The position numbers were made by a program, and so were the translations under genes. Under the pieces are notes generated by a model. It searched no databases and was not told the origin of the DNA. It saw only the letters and a program-made list of their open reading frames with translations. Below, piece by piece: positions 55,356 to 63,301 of a stretch of 64,000 nt of DNA; positions within the stretch are counted from its first letter, which is position 1, and the number at the start of each line of letters is the position of its first letter. The stretch is from CAZXEJ01 sp964639895 (lineage in GTDB: Bacteria > Desulfobacterota_D > UBA1144 > Nemesobacterales > JADFKM01), in assembly GCA_964639895.1 (NCBI GenBank), contig CAZXEJ010000002.1:1-64000 (forward strand), given 5' to 3'.

Positions 55356-55894
55356 GCTCGTCACGCAGGAGATTTCTCGGCACAGTCGCGGGGGCGTTCA
55401 TCGGGGCCGAGCTGTGGGGGCTGTGGCCCGCAGCGGCGGCGACGGCGGGCGACGAAGACGAGTGGGACGAGGGAATCGAGATAACGAAGGGCTACGTGGT
55501 GCTCGACCGCGACACCCAGCGCACGATGGAAGCAGCCGCCGAGGCCCTCGTACCGGGATCGCGCGCCCTGGGCATAAGGCGGGTCTTCATGGCGATCATG
55601 CGCAACGACCCCGGCACGGCGGGCTTCCTGGACGCAGGGCTCTGGAACCTTGAAGCCGTATCGAGAGCACTGACGAAGAAGTCGTTCCACGAGCTCAAAG
55701 ACAACGAAGAGATCGACAAGGTACTAAAGCACGTCGCGCAACACAACATCATATTCCTCAAGAAATTCCGCGATACAGTGATACGACTCCATTACTCCAA
55801 CCCAGCCGTCTGGCGCACGCTGGGCTACGAGGGCCCCCCGCAGCCCCGCGGGTTCATGGACTACGCCTCACCCCCGCGCAAGGCCAAAGGATAA
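55352..55894 (+). CDS. Tat-exported gluconate 2-dehydrogenase subunit 3-like protein
   Basis: 180 aa. The N-terminus SSRRRFLGTVAGAFIGAE is a twin-arginine signal. The mature part has the subunit-3 pattern: DTQRTMEAAAEALVPGSR near residue 55 and a C-terminal LHYSNPAVWRTLGYEGPPQPRGFMDY. Such subunits accompany GMC-type large subunits and are needed for their export or assembly. The matching GMC gene is at 50869 on the other strand, 2.8 kb away. Confidence 0.88.
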   Translation: MSSSRRRFLGTVAGAFIGAELWGLWPAAAATAGDEDEWDEGIEITKGYVVLDRDTQRTMEAAAEALVPGSRALGIRRVFMAIMRNDPGTAGFLDAGLWNLEAVSRALTKKSFHELKDNEEIDKVLKHVAQHNIIFLKKFRDTVIRLHYSNPAVWRTLGYEGPPQPRGFMDYASPPRKAKG

Positions 55895-57535
55895 GGCACG
55901 CGCCGCACCATTATCACGGAAGGGGGCGAACCATGCCGGCGTGGAGACGCTCCCACGAACTGTCTCCGATGCCGTCTGGCGCACGCTTCACGGCTCACCC
56001 ATCTACGGAACCACCGTCACCGGCACACACAATGTGAGACCGGAATTCGCGGGGGGGCGTACACACCACAACATAAGAGGGAAAGCCCGTGCGCCCTGTC
56101 CGAGGCGGGAAGCACCTCGCACCTCCCCTACCACATCTCGGCAAGCACGGCCCGAAGAAAGCCGCCCCTCCATCCCAACGGCATGGGTCCATCGCACCCT
56201 AGCGAAACCGTCCCTGACCAATCCCACTCCCCGGGGACAAGGCCCACAGATTAGCACCCGGCAACGAGCGGGGCGCACTGCACGGCCGGCGGCCGCCCCG
56301 AGCCCAAGAGACATCCACCTCCCTCCCCACTGCATAGCGACACCCCCGACCATAAGAACCGGTTACGTGCAGACCTATACCCTCGACCGTACACGCCGCA
56401 GCGGCAAGCACCCCAGCCGACCCAACTACCCCGCCTAGGGGCTACTCGCCCCACGGCCGAGGACGTGAGCCACCGCCTGCTCCACCCTACCCCCTGGGAA
56501 CCTGGCAAACAACCCTTCCACGGAGACCGGAAATGAGATGGGCCGTCACGCCGCGGGAGAAAAAAAAGACAAAACCTCGGTGGGAGTGCGCGGCCATACG
56601 CTCTCAGGGGGCCAGGGCGGAGATCCGCAGTGGGAAGGGCCGTTCTCGTGAATCACAATTGGCGGTGCAGAAGAGAAGGCGAAGCCCCAACGTAGGGCGA
56701 TGAAGGAACCCGCCATCTCACCCTGCTGCCCTGCCGAGAACGGGCCGTGCGGCGTGATAACCCACACGACGGGCATGGAGGGGACGGGACGGTAACACCT
56801 TGGCACAAGTGATAGAGGGACTACGTCACACCCCTTGGTGAGTGGAAAAGGCCTCGTTTGCACGCCACGAGACGCCGAGAAAAGAACCCCTCCCACAACC
56901 TATGACCCTCGGCCCCGCGCCTTCACCGCTGCCGCAAGCGGCTGCAGGCAACCACCCAGAAAGCGGCCAGACGCTCCTTCCATATCTCAACCGGCCGGGC
57001 CGAGGGTCGGGGGACACGGGCAGCAACCACGGGCGCCTCAGCCCATCCCCCCCCAGACGACCGTCCACTTCCAAGAGCGCATCCGCCCTACGCCGCCCCA
57101 CAGGCCCACTCAGGTGGCGTTTCCCCGCCCCCCCCTTGGCCTGGATCGGAGAGCGACGGCGACCGCTCCAGGCGACACAATGACGGGACGATACTCGCAC
57201 CCCTCCGCGGCGGCGGCGACCGCAACTGAGAGCACCGACACGAACCGGTTATGCACCCGCGCCTCCCTACCCCCGGCAAAAGCGTGCCCTCCAGGGACCG
57301 GCATTCGTAAGCCCGCTCCGGCGCCAGCACACATATAAACCAGCTCCGGAAAGCGGTTTGCGGAACTCCCCATCCACGGGCGGAAGAAGCAGAAAGAAGG
57401 AAGAAACATCCCACCATAGACCGGCGTCGCATGAGGCCGCCACCCTTGATCCTGCGGCATTACCGGCGTCACTCTTCGCTGGCGGCATGTATGCGTCAAT
57501 CCACCCACGCGCATCCACACACGCACGCACTGTAA
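55895..57535. other. Long C-rich gene-free spacer
   Basis: About 1.6 kb, the longest unique spacer in the window. The plus strand is strongly C over G with many CCCC runs. Open frames on both strands are Arg/Pro-rich, lack ribosome sites and are unlike any family I know. No tRNA, terminator or mobile-element signature seen. Confidence 0.5.
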
Positions 57536-58164
57536 CCCTCACCCCTCGGCGCCCCCCACCGAACCGGGTCGCCCCCACTACCCACAGCCGCCTCAAACCA
57601 CCCTCCACACCCGACGATGAAAGTACGACCACCCCACGCCAACCGCCCACACCCACTCCCCCAAACGAGAAAAGGCCGGCATACCCTTTTGGGGTATCAC
57701 CGGCCTCTCTCGTTCTTTTGTACCTGCGTCCCTACGTGTGCGCCATGATCCCTATGACGCACACCTTAGCTCGGTACGCAGTCCTATCTCATCACACTAC
57801 CGTATCACCGCCTGCTCCCCTTACGCCCGCGGCGCCTCAGCACCCCGAGCCCAACCGCAAACGCAGGCAGCAACAGCGGCAACGCCACATTCGCCGCGGC
57901 GGTACCGGCTCCCACCACTCCGCCGATGGCGCAGCTGCCGCCTCCACCGCCTCCACCACCGCCGGTCGGCGACGGCGACGGCGACTCCGTTCCGCCTCCC
58001 GATGGAGTCGGGCTCGGCGTAGGCGTCGGAGTGGGTGTCGGCGTAGGCAGTGCCACGTCGCTCTCGGGTATCGAATCGTCGACACCCAGTCGGGCGAAAC
58101 ACACCGTGAACTGCGGACAGCTCTCCACGTTCTCGTCGGCATCGTAGATGTCCGGGAAGTAGGT
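57536..58164. repeat. 629-bp direct repeat, copy 1
   Basis: By line-by-line reading I find no difference between this segment and 61427-62055 (offset 3891). It contains the last 360 bp of an exported-protein gene, its stop, about 100 bp of spacer, an intrinsic terminator and further non-coding DNA. Identity stops abruptly at both ends. Confidence 0.92.
57666..57706 (-). terminator. Intrinsic terminator of the first anchored surface-protein gene
   Basis: AGGCCGG (57706-57700 on the minus strand) pairs with CCGGCCT (57679-57673). Inside it ATACCC pairs with GGGTAT around AAAA, and TTTCTCG follows. It lies about 100 nt beyond the stop at 57805. Confidence 0.8.
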
Positions 58165-59160
58165 TGCAAAAGCAGGAAGCGGCGTGTAGCCCTGCGTCGC
58201 CACGGCACTGTAGTCGTCCTGTATGCTGAGCAGAACAACGTCGCTCCTTACGGCGACCGTGGCCGGATCCTGGGAGAAGTTCTGCATCAGAACCAAGTTG
58301 GGGGATATCCCGGTCTCGAAGAAGCAGTTGGTGCCGTCGAGTATGTCGGCGGATCCATTGTTTACCGTGCTGCAAGTGCCTTCTCCGAAGGCGACCTCCC
58401 TCTCGTAAAGGTTCACGCCGTACTCGATATCGTTGGTCGCATCCTGAATGCGCTCGGTAGCCAGCAATGCCCCCTTGCCGCTAGGATCGAAGTTGATCGC
58501 CCTGTTGTCGGCGCCGCAAGCCACGACGGGTGTTATGACCACTATCCCTTCTTTGCCCTGCAGCACGCTCTCGGTTATGTCCTGGCCCGTGTTGGTAACC
58601 AGGTCTCCGAAGTCGTACACATGGGTATCCTGCGGAGTGAAGCTGTCGCAGAAGTCCTTTATCTCCGCACAGCTCTCGTCCAGGATCTGTACGTGTATGC
58701 TGAGCGGGGCTGGCTCGCAGCCGGGGTCCCCTGAGCTACACGGAACACCACCTGCCAGGCCGCCTATCTCAGAGAAGTGTTCGCTGGCAGTGGCGTGGTT
58801 TGTGAGCTGGATAACCGTATTCCTTCCCCCTTTCTGTGTCCACCACCCTATGAGCTGGACACCGGAGGTTGTGGTATTGGTTCCAGGTCCATACTGGGTC
58901 CCCGTAGCCTCCGAATTGTAGAACCAATCCAGGTCTCCCGACACCGGCCCGCCTAGGGAGTCGGCCTCGAACAGCCCCAGAAGGCCACCTGTGAAATCAG
59001 GGGCCGGCACGCCGCTTGTAACATCGAACCTCAACCATCCGTTGTTGAAAGGTACGCCTTCACATACTTCCCCCGCCCGTACTATGGACGAGGAGGCGAA
59101 GAGTCCGAAGAAAAGCGCTGCCAGCAGGGCAAGCGCCAATTGTATCCTCTTGCTTAACAT
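57805..59160 (-). CDS. Exported surface protein A1 with C-terminal sorting signal
   Basis: 451 aa. Signal peptide at residues 1 to about 29 (ALALLAALFFGLFASSS). A Cys-containing extracytoplasmic region (about 30-370) follows, with GRNTVIQLTN, LSIHVQILDESCAEI and FTPQDTHVYD motifs, then YDADENVESCPQF. A linker of alternating Pro/Thr and nine glycines leads to SCAIGG, a hydrophobic helix and RRRGRKGSRR, which resembles MYXO-CTERM-like sorting tails. ATG at 59160 follows GGAGGAGAG. It is 86 nt behind B1. Function unknown; it belongs to the same family as 59247, 61696 and 63302. Confidence 0.83.
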   Translation of the reverse strand: MLSKRIQLALALLAALFFGLFASSSIVRAGEVCEGVPFNNGWLRFDVTSGVPAPDFTGGLLGLFEADSLGGPVSGDLDWFYNSEATGTQYGPGTNTTTSGVQLIGWWTQKGGRNTVIQLTNHATASEHFSEIGGLAGGVPCSSGDPGCEPAPLSIHVQILDESCAEIKDFCDSFTPQDTHVYDFGDLVTNTGQDITESVLQGKEGIVVITPVVACGADNRAINFDPSGKGALLATERIQDATNDIEYGVNLYEREVAFGEGTCSTVNNGSADILDGTNCFFETGISPNLVLMQNFSQDPATVAVRSDVVLLSIQDDYSAVATQGYTPLPAFATYFPDIYDADENVESCPQFTVCFARLGVDDSIPESDVALPTPTPTPTPTPSPTPSGGGTESPSPSPTGGGGGGGGGSCAIGGVVGAGTAAANVALPLLLPAFAVGLGVLRRRGRKGSRR

Positions 59161-59246
59161 GATCTCTCCTCCCATAAAATTTGTTTCAGTATTTTACGAC
59201 TCAGAACACCAACTACCCGTCAGACTCGCACCACACTCCGGAGAGC

Positions 59247-60128
59247 CTACTGAGAATCCGTGTTGATCCACGCATCCATGCTCCCCTTGGAGCTGCCGTC
59301 GTTGAGCCCGACGAACCCGACCAGGAAGTCCCCACTGTGGGCCTCAAGGTATATAGAGCCAACCGAGTCGTTACCCAGGCACACCGACGGCTCACCCAGG
59401 CTGTTTACAATCAGCTCGTTTACGCCGAGGTCCGACACACAGTCCACACTAAGCTGCGGGCAGGAAATGGGGTTTTCGTGCTCGTCGTAAAGAGTGACGT
59501 CGAAGCTCGTGGAGACCACTTCAACCCTGTTATTGTTGGTGTCTACATTGAACAGCACGAGGTCGGCGAAGGTCGTGGCTCCCAGGCTGTTGAAGTTCAC
59601 CCTCCAGTTCTCGTCGGAGGCCGTCGTACTGTTCCAGCCCGCCGAGTTGGTCCTGTACTGGTAACCGGCGGGATCCTTGATGACGAAATTGCCGGTGAGC
59701 ACGTCCTGACTGACAAGGGCGCCGCTGCCGTCGACAACGCTTACGGCCACCACCCCGTAACCGCCCGTGAGATCAGGGGGGGCGACGGCGGCACCGTTGT
59801 TGCGGTCGAGGGCGGAAAGATCATAGACGTGGGTGTCGAACGGAGTAAGATCGTCGAAGTAGTCGAACGCCTCCTCGCAGTTGGGATCCCTGGTATCGAA
59901 GATCTGGATGTGTATCCGCTGTGGAGAGGCGCTGGTGTTGGTAACCTGGAAGAAACTCTTCCGGCCGCCACGAAGATCCCAGAAATTGAGCAGGATGCGC
60001 TGGGCAACGTCTGTCCTGAGTACGACGTGACCGGCTTCAGCCTCTGGAGCCCTGGTCACGACCGCCAAGGCGGCCCCAGCCACGAGCGCAAAGGCCAAGC
60101 ACAACCCCGTTAATCTGTGCTTTAACAT
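59247..60128 (-). CDS. Exported protein B1, same family, without C-terminal anchor
   Basis: 293 aa. Signal peptide at about 1-32 (GLCLAFALVAGAALAV). The mature part shares motifs with A1/A2: GGRKSFFQVTN, IHIQIFD, LTPFDTHVYDLSALD and DEHENPISCPQLSVDC followed by LGVNEL. It then ends at WINTDSQ with no linker or membrane tail, so it is probably released or bound to a partner. ATG at 60128 follows GAAGGAGG. It precedes A1 in one operon from the promoter at 60271. Confidence 0.82.
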   Translation of the reverse strand: MLKHRLTGLCLAFALVAGAALAVVTRAPEAEAGHVVLRTDVAQRILLNFWDLRGGRKSFFQVTNTSASPQRIHIQIFDTRDPNCEEAFDYFDDLTPFDTHVYDLSALDRNNGAAVAPPDLTGGYGVVAVSVVDGSGALVSQDVLTGNFVIKDPAGYQYRTNSAGWNSTTASDENWRVNFNSLGATTFADLVLFNVDTNNNRVEVVSTSFDVTLYDEHENPISCPQLSVDCVSDLGVNELIVNSLGEPSVCLGNDSVGSIYLEAHSGDFLVGFVGLNDGSSKGSMDAWINTDSQ

Positions 60129-60270
60129 CTATACATCCTCCTTCATCGTGGTTTTTTCTACACAATATCCTGATTGCTGCGCCGAAGCAACGGCAACCGG
60201 GAATGTAAATCGATGTGGAGTAGAACCCCCCGGAATGGCAGGGCAACTCACATCCTCCTTTCGTTGGGTT

Positions 60271-60299
60271 AATATAGCAAATTTAGCTTTTGAAATCAA
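60271..60299 (-). promoter_or_regulatory. Sigma-70 promoter of the B1-A1 operon
   Basis: On the minus strand TTGATT (60299-60294), 17 nt, TATATT (60276-60271). The leader is about 135 nt and contains AAAGGAGGATGT (near 60250) as well as the AAGGAGGATGT just before the B1 ATG, a repeated ribosome-site-like element. Confidence 0.75.
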
Positions 60300-60309
60300 G
60301 CTCCCGAAT

Positions 60310-60342
60310 AAAAAAACCGCCTCGGCACACGGGCGGTGTGCC
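60310..60342 (-). terminator. Minus-strand terminator with an overlapping alternative hairpin
   Basis: ACCGCC (60337-60332 on the minus strand) pairs with GGCGGT (60321-60316), then T7 (60316-60310). The same DNA also forms GGCACAC-CGCCC-GTGTGCC (60342-60324), which excludes the first stem. It stands just upstream of the B1 promoter. Confidence 0.65.
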
Positions 60343-61426
60343 CGCTCGGGGCCGAAGCAGGGCACTCCGGCTATCCGCACCAAATGCAACAACGCCGCCC
60401 AATCCTCCATGAATCATTACGTGGAGTGCGACCGGAAACGTTGCACCCGCCATGGTGCCTGGTTGCGACTAACCCCTCCGAGGGGCCGGAGCAATTGATT
60501 GCGCCGCTCGGCGCTCCTCAAGAAGTCTGCCGAAGCTTCCTGGGAGAAAAAACCCATCATCGAATCCCGCCTTGGCCAGCCCCCCTGGAAAGGAGCGGCA
60601 CGATCGTATGAAGGGCGCCCTGCGAAGGCGGGGGATCAACTCCGACCGGCAAGGAACCTGTTTTGCACTCGTGGCTCGTGACCTCTTATTCCCACTGCGG
60701 ATTCGTACGCGCGGTTGAGCCTCCCCAAGGCTACCGGTGAAAGGGCTCCCGAACCGCAATTATATGCCGAAAGCCCCAACCGCAACCTGCAGACCGACAA
60801 CGATGAAAGCGGCAAGGCCTGCCGGGTGGGCGAGGAATCACAGTGTGATTATCTCCCCGCATCAACACCGCCACACGGCAATTCCGGCGGTGTTGCCGGC
60901 ACTTAGAGACGGATGAATCGCAAAGGAAGTTGACCGTTCTCGAGCCGGCCCGCTCACGTTTACCTGCTGGAGCCGAAGGTCGCGCAGGAAGACCCGGGCA
61001 AGATTACCGGCACACAGGGAAAGACGGCCAAGGCGATGAGGACCATCCTGTGTCGCCTTCTCGACCCCTACGTGTTGTGTCGCACCCAAACACATGACTC
61101 AAGCAAAGCGCCACCACCTACACGGCTCCGCCAAGCCCGCAAAGAGAGGCCCAAGTCGCCTCGCCGCACCTCCCTCCTCCCCCACAACCCTCTCCCCGGG
61201 AGACCGAGTGTGGAGCTCCATACAAGCCGCCGCCACGAGACCACGGGTCGGCGATTGAGCGTCTCGGTCCACTCGACGCCACTCCACCGTGCAGAGGCAT
61301 GTATTCGAGGGAAGTAGATGGGAGAGGCGGAAACCAGCCCGCACCCCACGAGCACATGAAGAAAGGGGCCGGCCGCCTTCAACCGTAGAGCGTGCCGGGC
61401 CACAACCTCGATGCGCGCAGCCGCTT
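60343..61426. other. Gene-free region upstream of B1, no gene recognised
   Basis: About 1.1 kb, with the first 700 bp less GC-rich than typical spacers here. It contains a 9-bp inverted repeat (60864-60894) and several GAAAG motifs. A short coding-like run (KITGTQGKTAKAMRTILC) occurs near 61000 but has no start or ribosome site. The minus-strand terminator at 60310 hints that something on that strand is transcribed through it. Confidence 0.4.
60864..60894. repeat. Inverted repeat with 9-bp perfect arms
   Basis: AACACCGCC (60864-60872), 13-nt loop, GGCGGTGTT (60886-60894). No T-run on either side, so it is not a standard intrinsic terminator. Confidence 0.6.
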
Positions 61427-62055
61427 CCCTCACCCCTCGGCGCCCCCCACCGAACCGGGTCGCCCCCACTACCCACAGCCGCCTCAAACCACCCTCCACA
61501 CCCGACGATGAAAGTACGACCACCCCACGCCAACCGCCCACACCCACTCCCCCAAACGAGAAAAGGCCGGCATACCCTTTTGGGGTATCACCGGCCTCTC
61601 TCGTTCTTTTGTACCTGCGTCCCTACGTGTGCGCCATGATCCCTATGACGCACACCTTAGCTCGGTACGCAGTCCTATCTCATCACACTACCGTATCACC
61701 GCCTGCTCCCCTTACGCCCGCGGCGCCTCAGCACCCCGAGCCCAACCGCAAACGCAGGCAGCAACAGCGGCAACGCCACATTCGCCGCGGCGGTACCGGC
61801 TCCCACCACTCCGCCGATGGCGCAGCTGCCGCCTCCACCGCCTCCACCACCGCCGGTCGGCGACGGCGACGGCGACTCCGTTCCGCCTCCCGATGGAGTC
61901 GGGCTCGGCGTAGGCGTCGGAGTGGGTGTCGGCGTAGGCAGTGCCACGTCGCTCTCGGGTATCGAATCGTCGACACCCAGTCGGGCGAAACACACCGTGA
62001 ACTGCGGACAGCTCTCCACGTTCTCGTCGGCATCGTAGATGTCCGGGAAGTAGGT
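61427..62055. repeat. 629-bp direct repeat, copy 2
   Basis: Reads as identical to 57536-58164. On the minus strand it holds the C-terminal 120 codons of A2, the stop and downstream DNA. Outside the repeat, A1 and A2 differ substantially. Confidence 0.92.
61557..61597 (-). terminator. Intrinsic terminator of the second anchored surface-protein gene
   Basis: Exact copy of the structure at 57666-57706: AGGCCGG/CCGGCCT stem with inner ATACCC/GGGTAT, then TTTCTCG on the minus strand. Confidence 0.8.
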
Positions 62056-63207
62056 GGTCAGCGCCGCTACCGGCGTGTAGCCCTGCGTCACCGCATCCAG
62101 CCCGTAGTCGTCGGCGAAGTTGAGCAGCACTACGTCGCCCCTTATGGCAACGGCCGTAGGAAGCGTGCTGTAATCGAAGTTGAGAACCGTCGTCTGGTTG
62201 TTCACGTTCGGATCGTTCATCGGCCTAAGCTCGCAACCAGAACCACCGTCGAGCACGAAGGCCGCCCCATGGCTCTCGTCCGAATCAGTGTCCACGGCCC
62301 CAAACCCGGCGACGTCGTTCAACCGCGCCTCGCAGCCCGTAGCTGCGGGATCCGGATCGTCGTCGTCCTGCGCGTCTACACCTGTAGTGTCCTCACTGGT
62401 GTTCGGATCGGCTATCACGCCTCTAGACCACAGGTTGACGCCGTAGTCCACGTCGTTCCCCGTATCGATTATGCGCTCGGTGGCCTCGAGCAAAGGGAAG
62501 AAGATCGCGCGGTTGTCCGCTCCGCAGGCCACGACGGGCGTTATCACTATCGTCCCCTCCTTGCCCTGGAGCACGCTCTCCGTTATGTCCTGGCCCGTGT
62601 TCGTCACCAGGTCTCCGAGGTTGTAGACGTGCGTGTCCAGTGGGGTGAACGTGTCGCAGAAATCCTTTATCTCCGCGCAGTTCTCATCCAGTATCTGTAT
62701 GTGCAGGCTCACCGGCGCAGGCCCACAGCCCGGATCGCCCACTTCCAGATCACACGGCGCTCCTCCCACCGTGCCCCCGAGCAGTTCCGCGTGCTGGTCG
62801 GCCAACGCCACGTTCGAGAGCTGCACGTAGGTGTTGCGCCCGTTCTTCTGGCTCCACCACCCTATCACCTGGCTGCCGGGCAAAGTGGTGTTGGTGCCCT
62901 GCGGGACCTCTACCTCTGAATAGAAATCGTCGCCCAGGTCGTTGTAGGAACCGTCGTTGTACATCCAGTCGAGGTCGCCGTGGGCGAACGTACCGTTCGT
63001 CTCGAACGAACCGTAGAGACCCAACGACACCACGTTGAGCGAATCATTGCCCGGTGCCGGGAGCTGTACGTCGAACCTCGTCCACCCCGTGCCGAACGGC
63101 ACCCCGTCACACACCTTAGCCGCCACGGCCCCTACGGCCGTAAGCGACACCATCACCGCAAGCGCGGCCAAGCCGATAAATACGTCTTTGAACCTCGCTG
63201 ATCTCAT
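61696..63207 (-). CDS. Exported surface protein A2 with C-terminal sorting signal
   Basis: 503 aa, paralogue of A1. The signal peptide (IGLAALAVMVSLTAVGAVAA) ends near residue 30. Family motifs are GRNTYVQLSN, SLHIQILDENCAEI, FTPLDTHVYNLGDL and YDADENVESCPQF. An acidic insertion (DAQDDDDPDPAATGCEARL) around residues 275-315 is absent from A1. The last 120 residues, including the Pro/Thr linker, Gly9-SCAIGG, helix and Arg tail, equal those of A1. ATG at 63207 follows GGAGGACGAG. Behind B2 by 94 nt. Confidence 0.83.
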   Translation of the reverse strand: MRSARFKDVFIGLAALAVMVSLTAVGAVAAKVCDGVPFGTGWTRFDVQLPAPGNDSLNVVSLGLYGSFETNGTFAHGDLDWMYNDGSYNDLGDDFYSEVEVPQGTNTTLPGSQVIGWWSQKNGRNTYVQLSNVALADQHAELLGGTVGGAPCDLEVGDPGCGPAPVSLHIQILDENCAEIKDFCDTFTPLDTHVYNLGDLVTNTGQDITESVLQGKEGTIVITPVVACGADNRAIFFPLLEATERIIDTGNDVDYGVNLWSRGVIADPNTSEDTTGVDAQDDDDPDPAATGCEARLNDVAGFGAVDTDSDESHGAAFVLDGGSGCELRPMNDPNVNNQTTVLNFDYSTLPTAVAIRGDVVLLNFADDYGLDAVTQGYTPVAALTTYFPDIYDADENVESCPQFTVCFARLGVDDSIPESDVALPTPTPTPTPTPSPTPSGGGTESPSPSPTGGGGGGGGGSCAIGGVVGAGTAAANVALPLLLPAFAVGLGVLRRRGRKGSRR

Positions 63208-63301
63208 TGACTCGTCCTCCATTTTATACCGTTGTCTTGATCTTATGCCTCAATCTCCCACGGGGCTGTTCGCCCCCCGCCGCCGCCACACCGACACGCC
63301 G

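Noticed and set aside
57960..58050. Microsatellite-like GGCGTA/GGCGAC repeats as an independent element
   Set aside because: They simply encode the Pro/Thr and Gly linkers of A1 and A2.
60720..60840. Cyclic-di-GMP (GEMM) riboswitch or group II intron domain V suggested by repeated GAAAG motifs
   Set aside because: The surrounding stems and tetraloop-receptor bases do not fit, and no intron protein is nearby.
60900..61100. Transposase remnant near 61000
   Set aside because: A short basic peptide-like run is visible but no catalytic triad, inverted repeats or target duplication.
57536..62055. Diversity-generating retroelement (template/variable repeat) reading of the 629-bp repeat
   Set aside because: No reverse transcriptase in the window, no adenine-specific differences between copies, and the repeat extends through a terminator into non-coding DNA.
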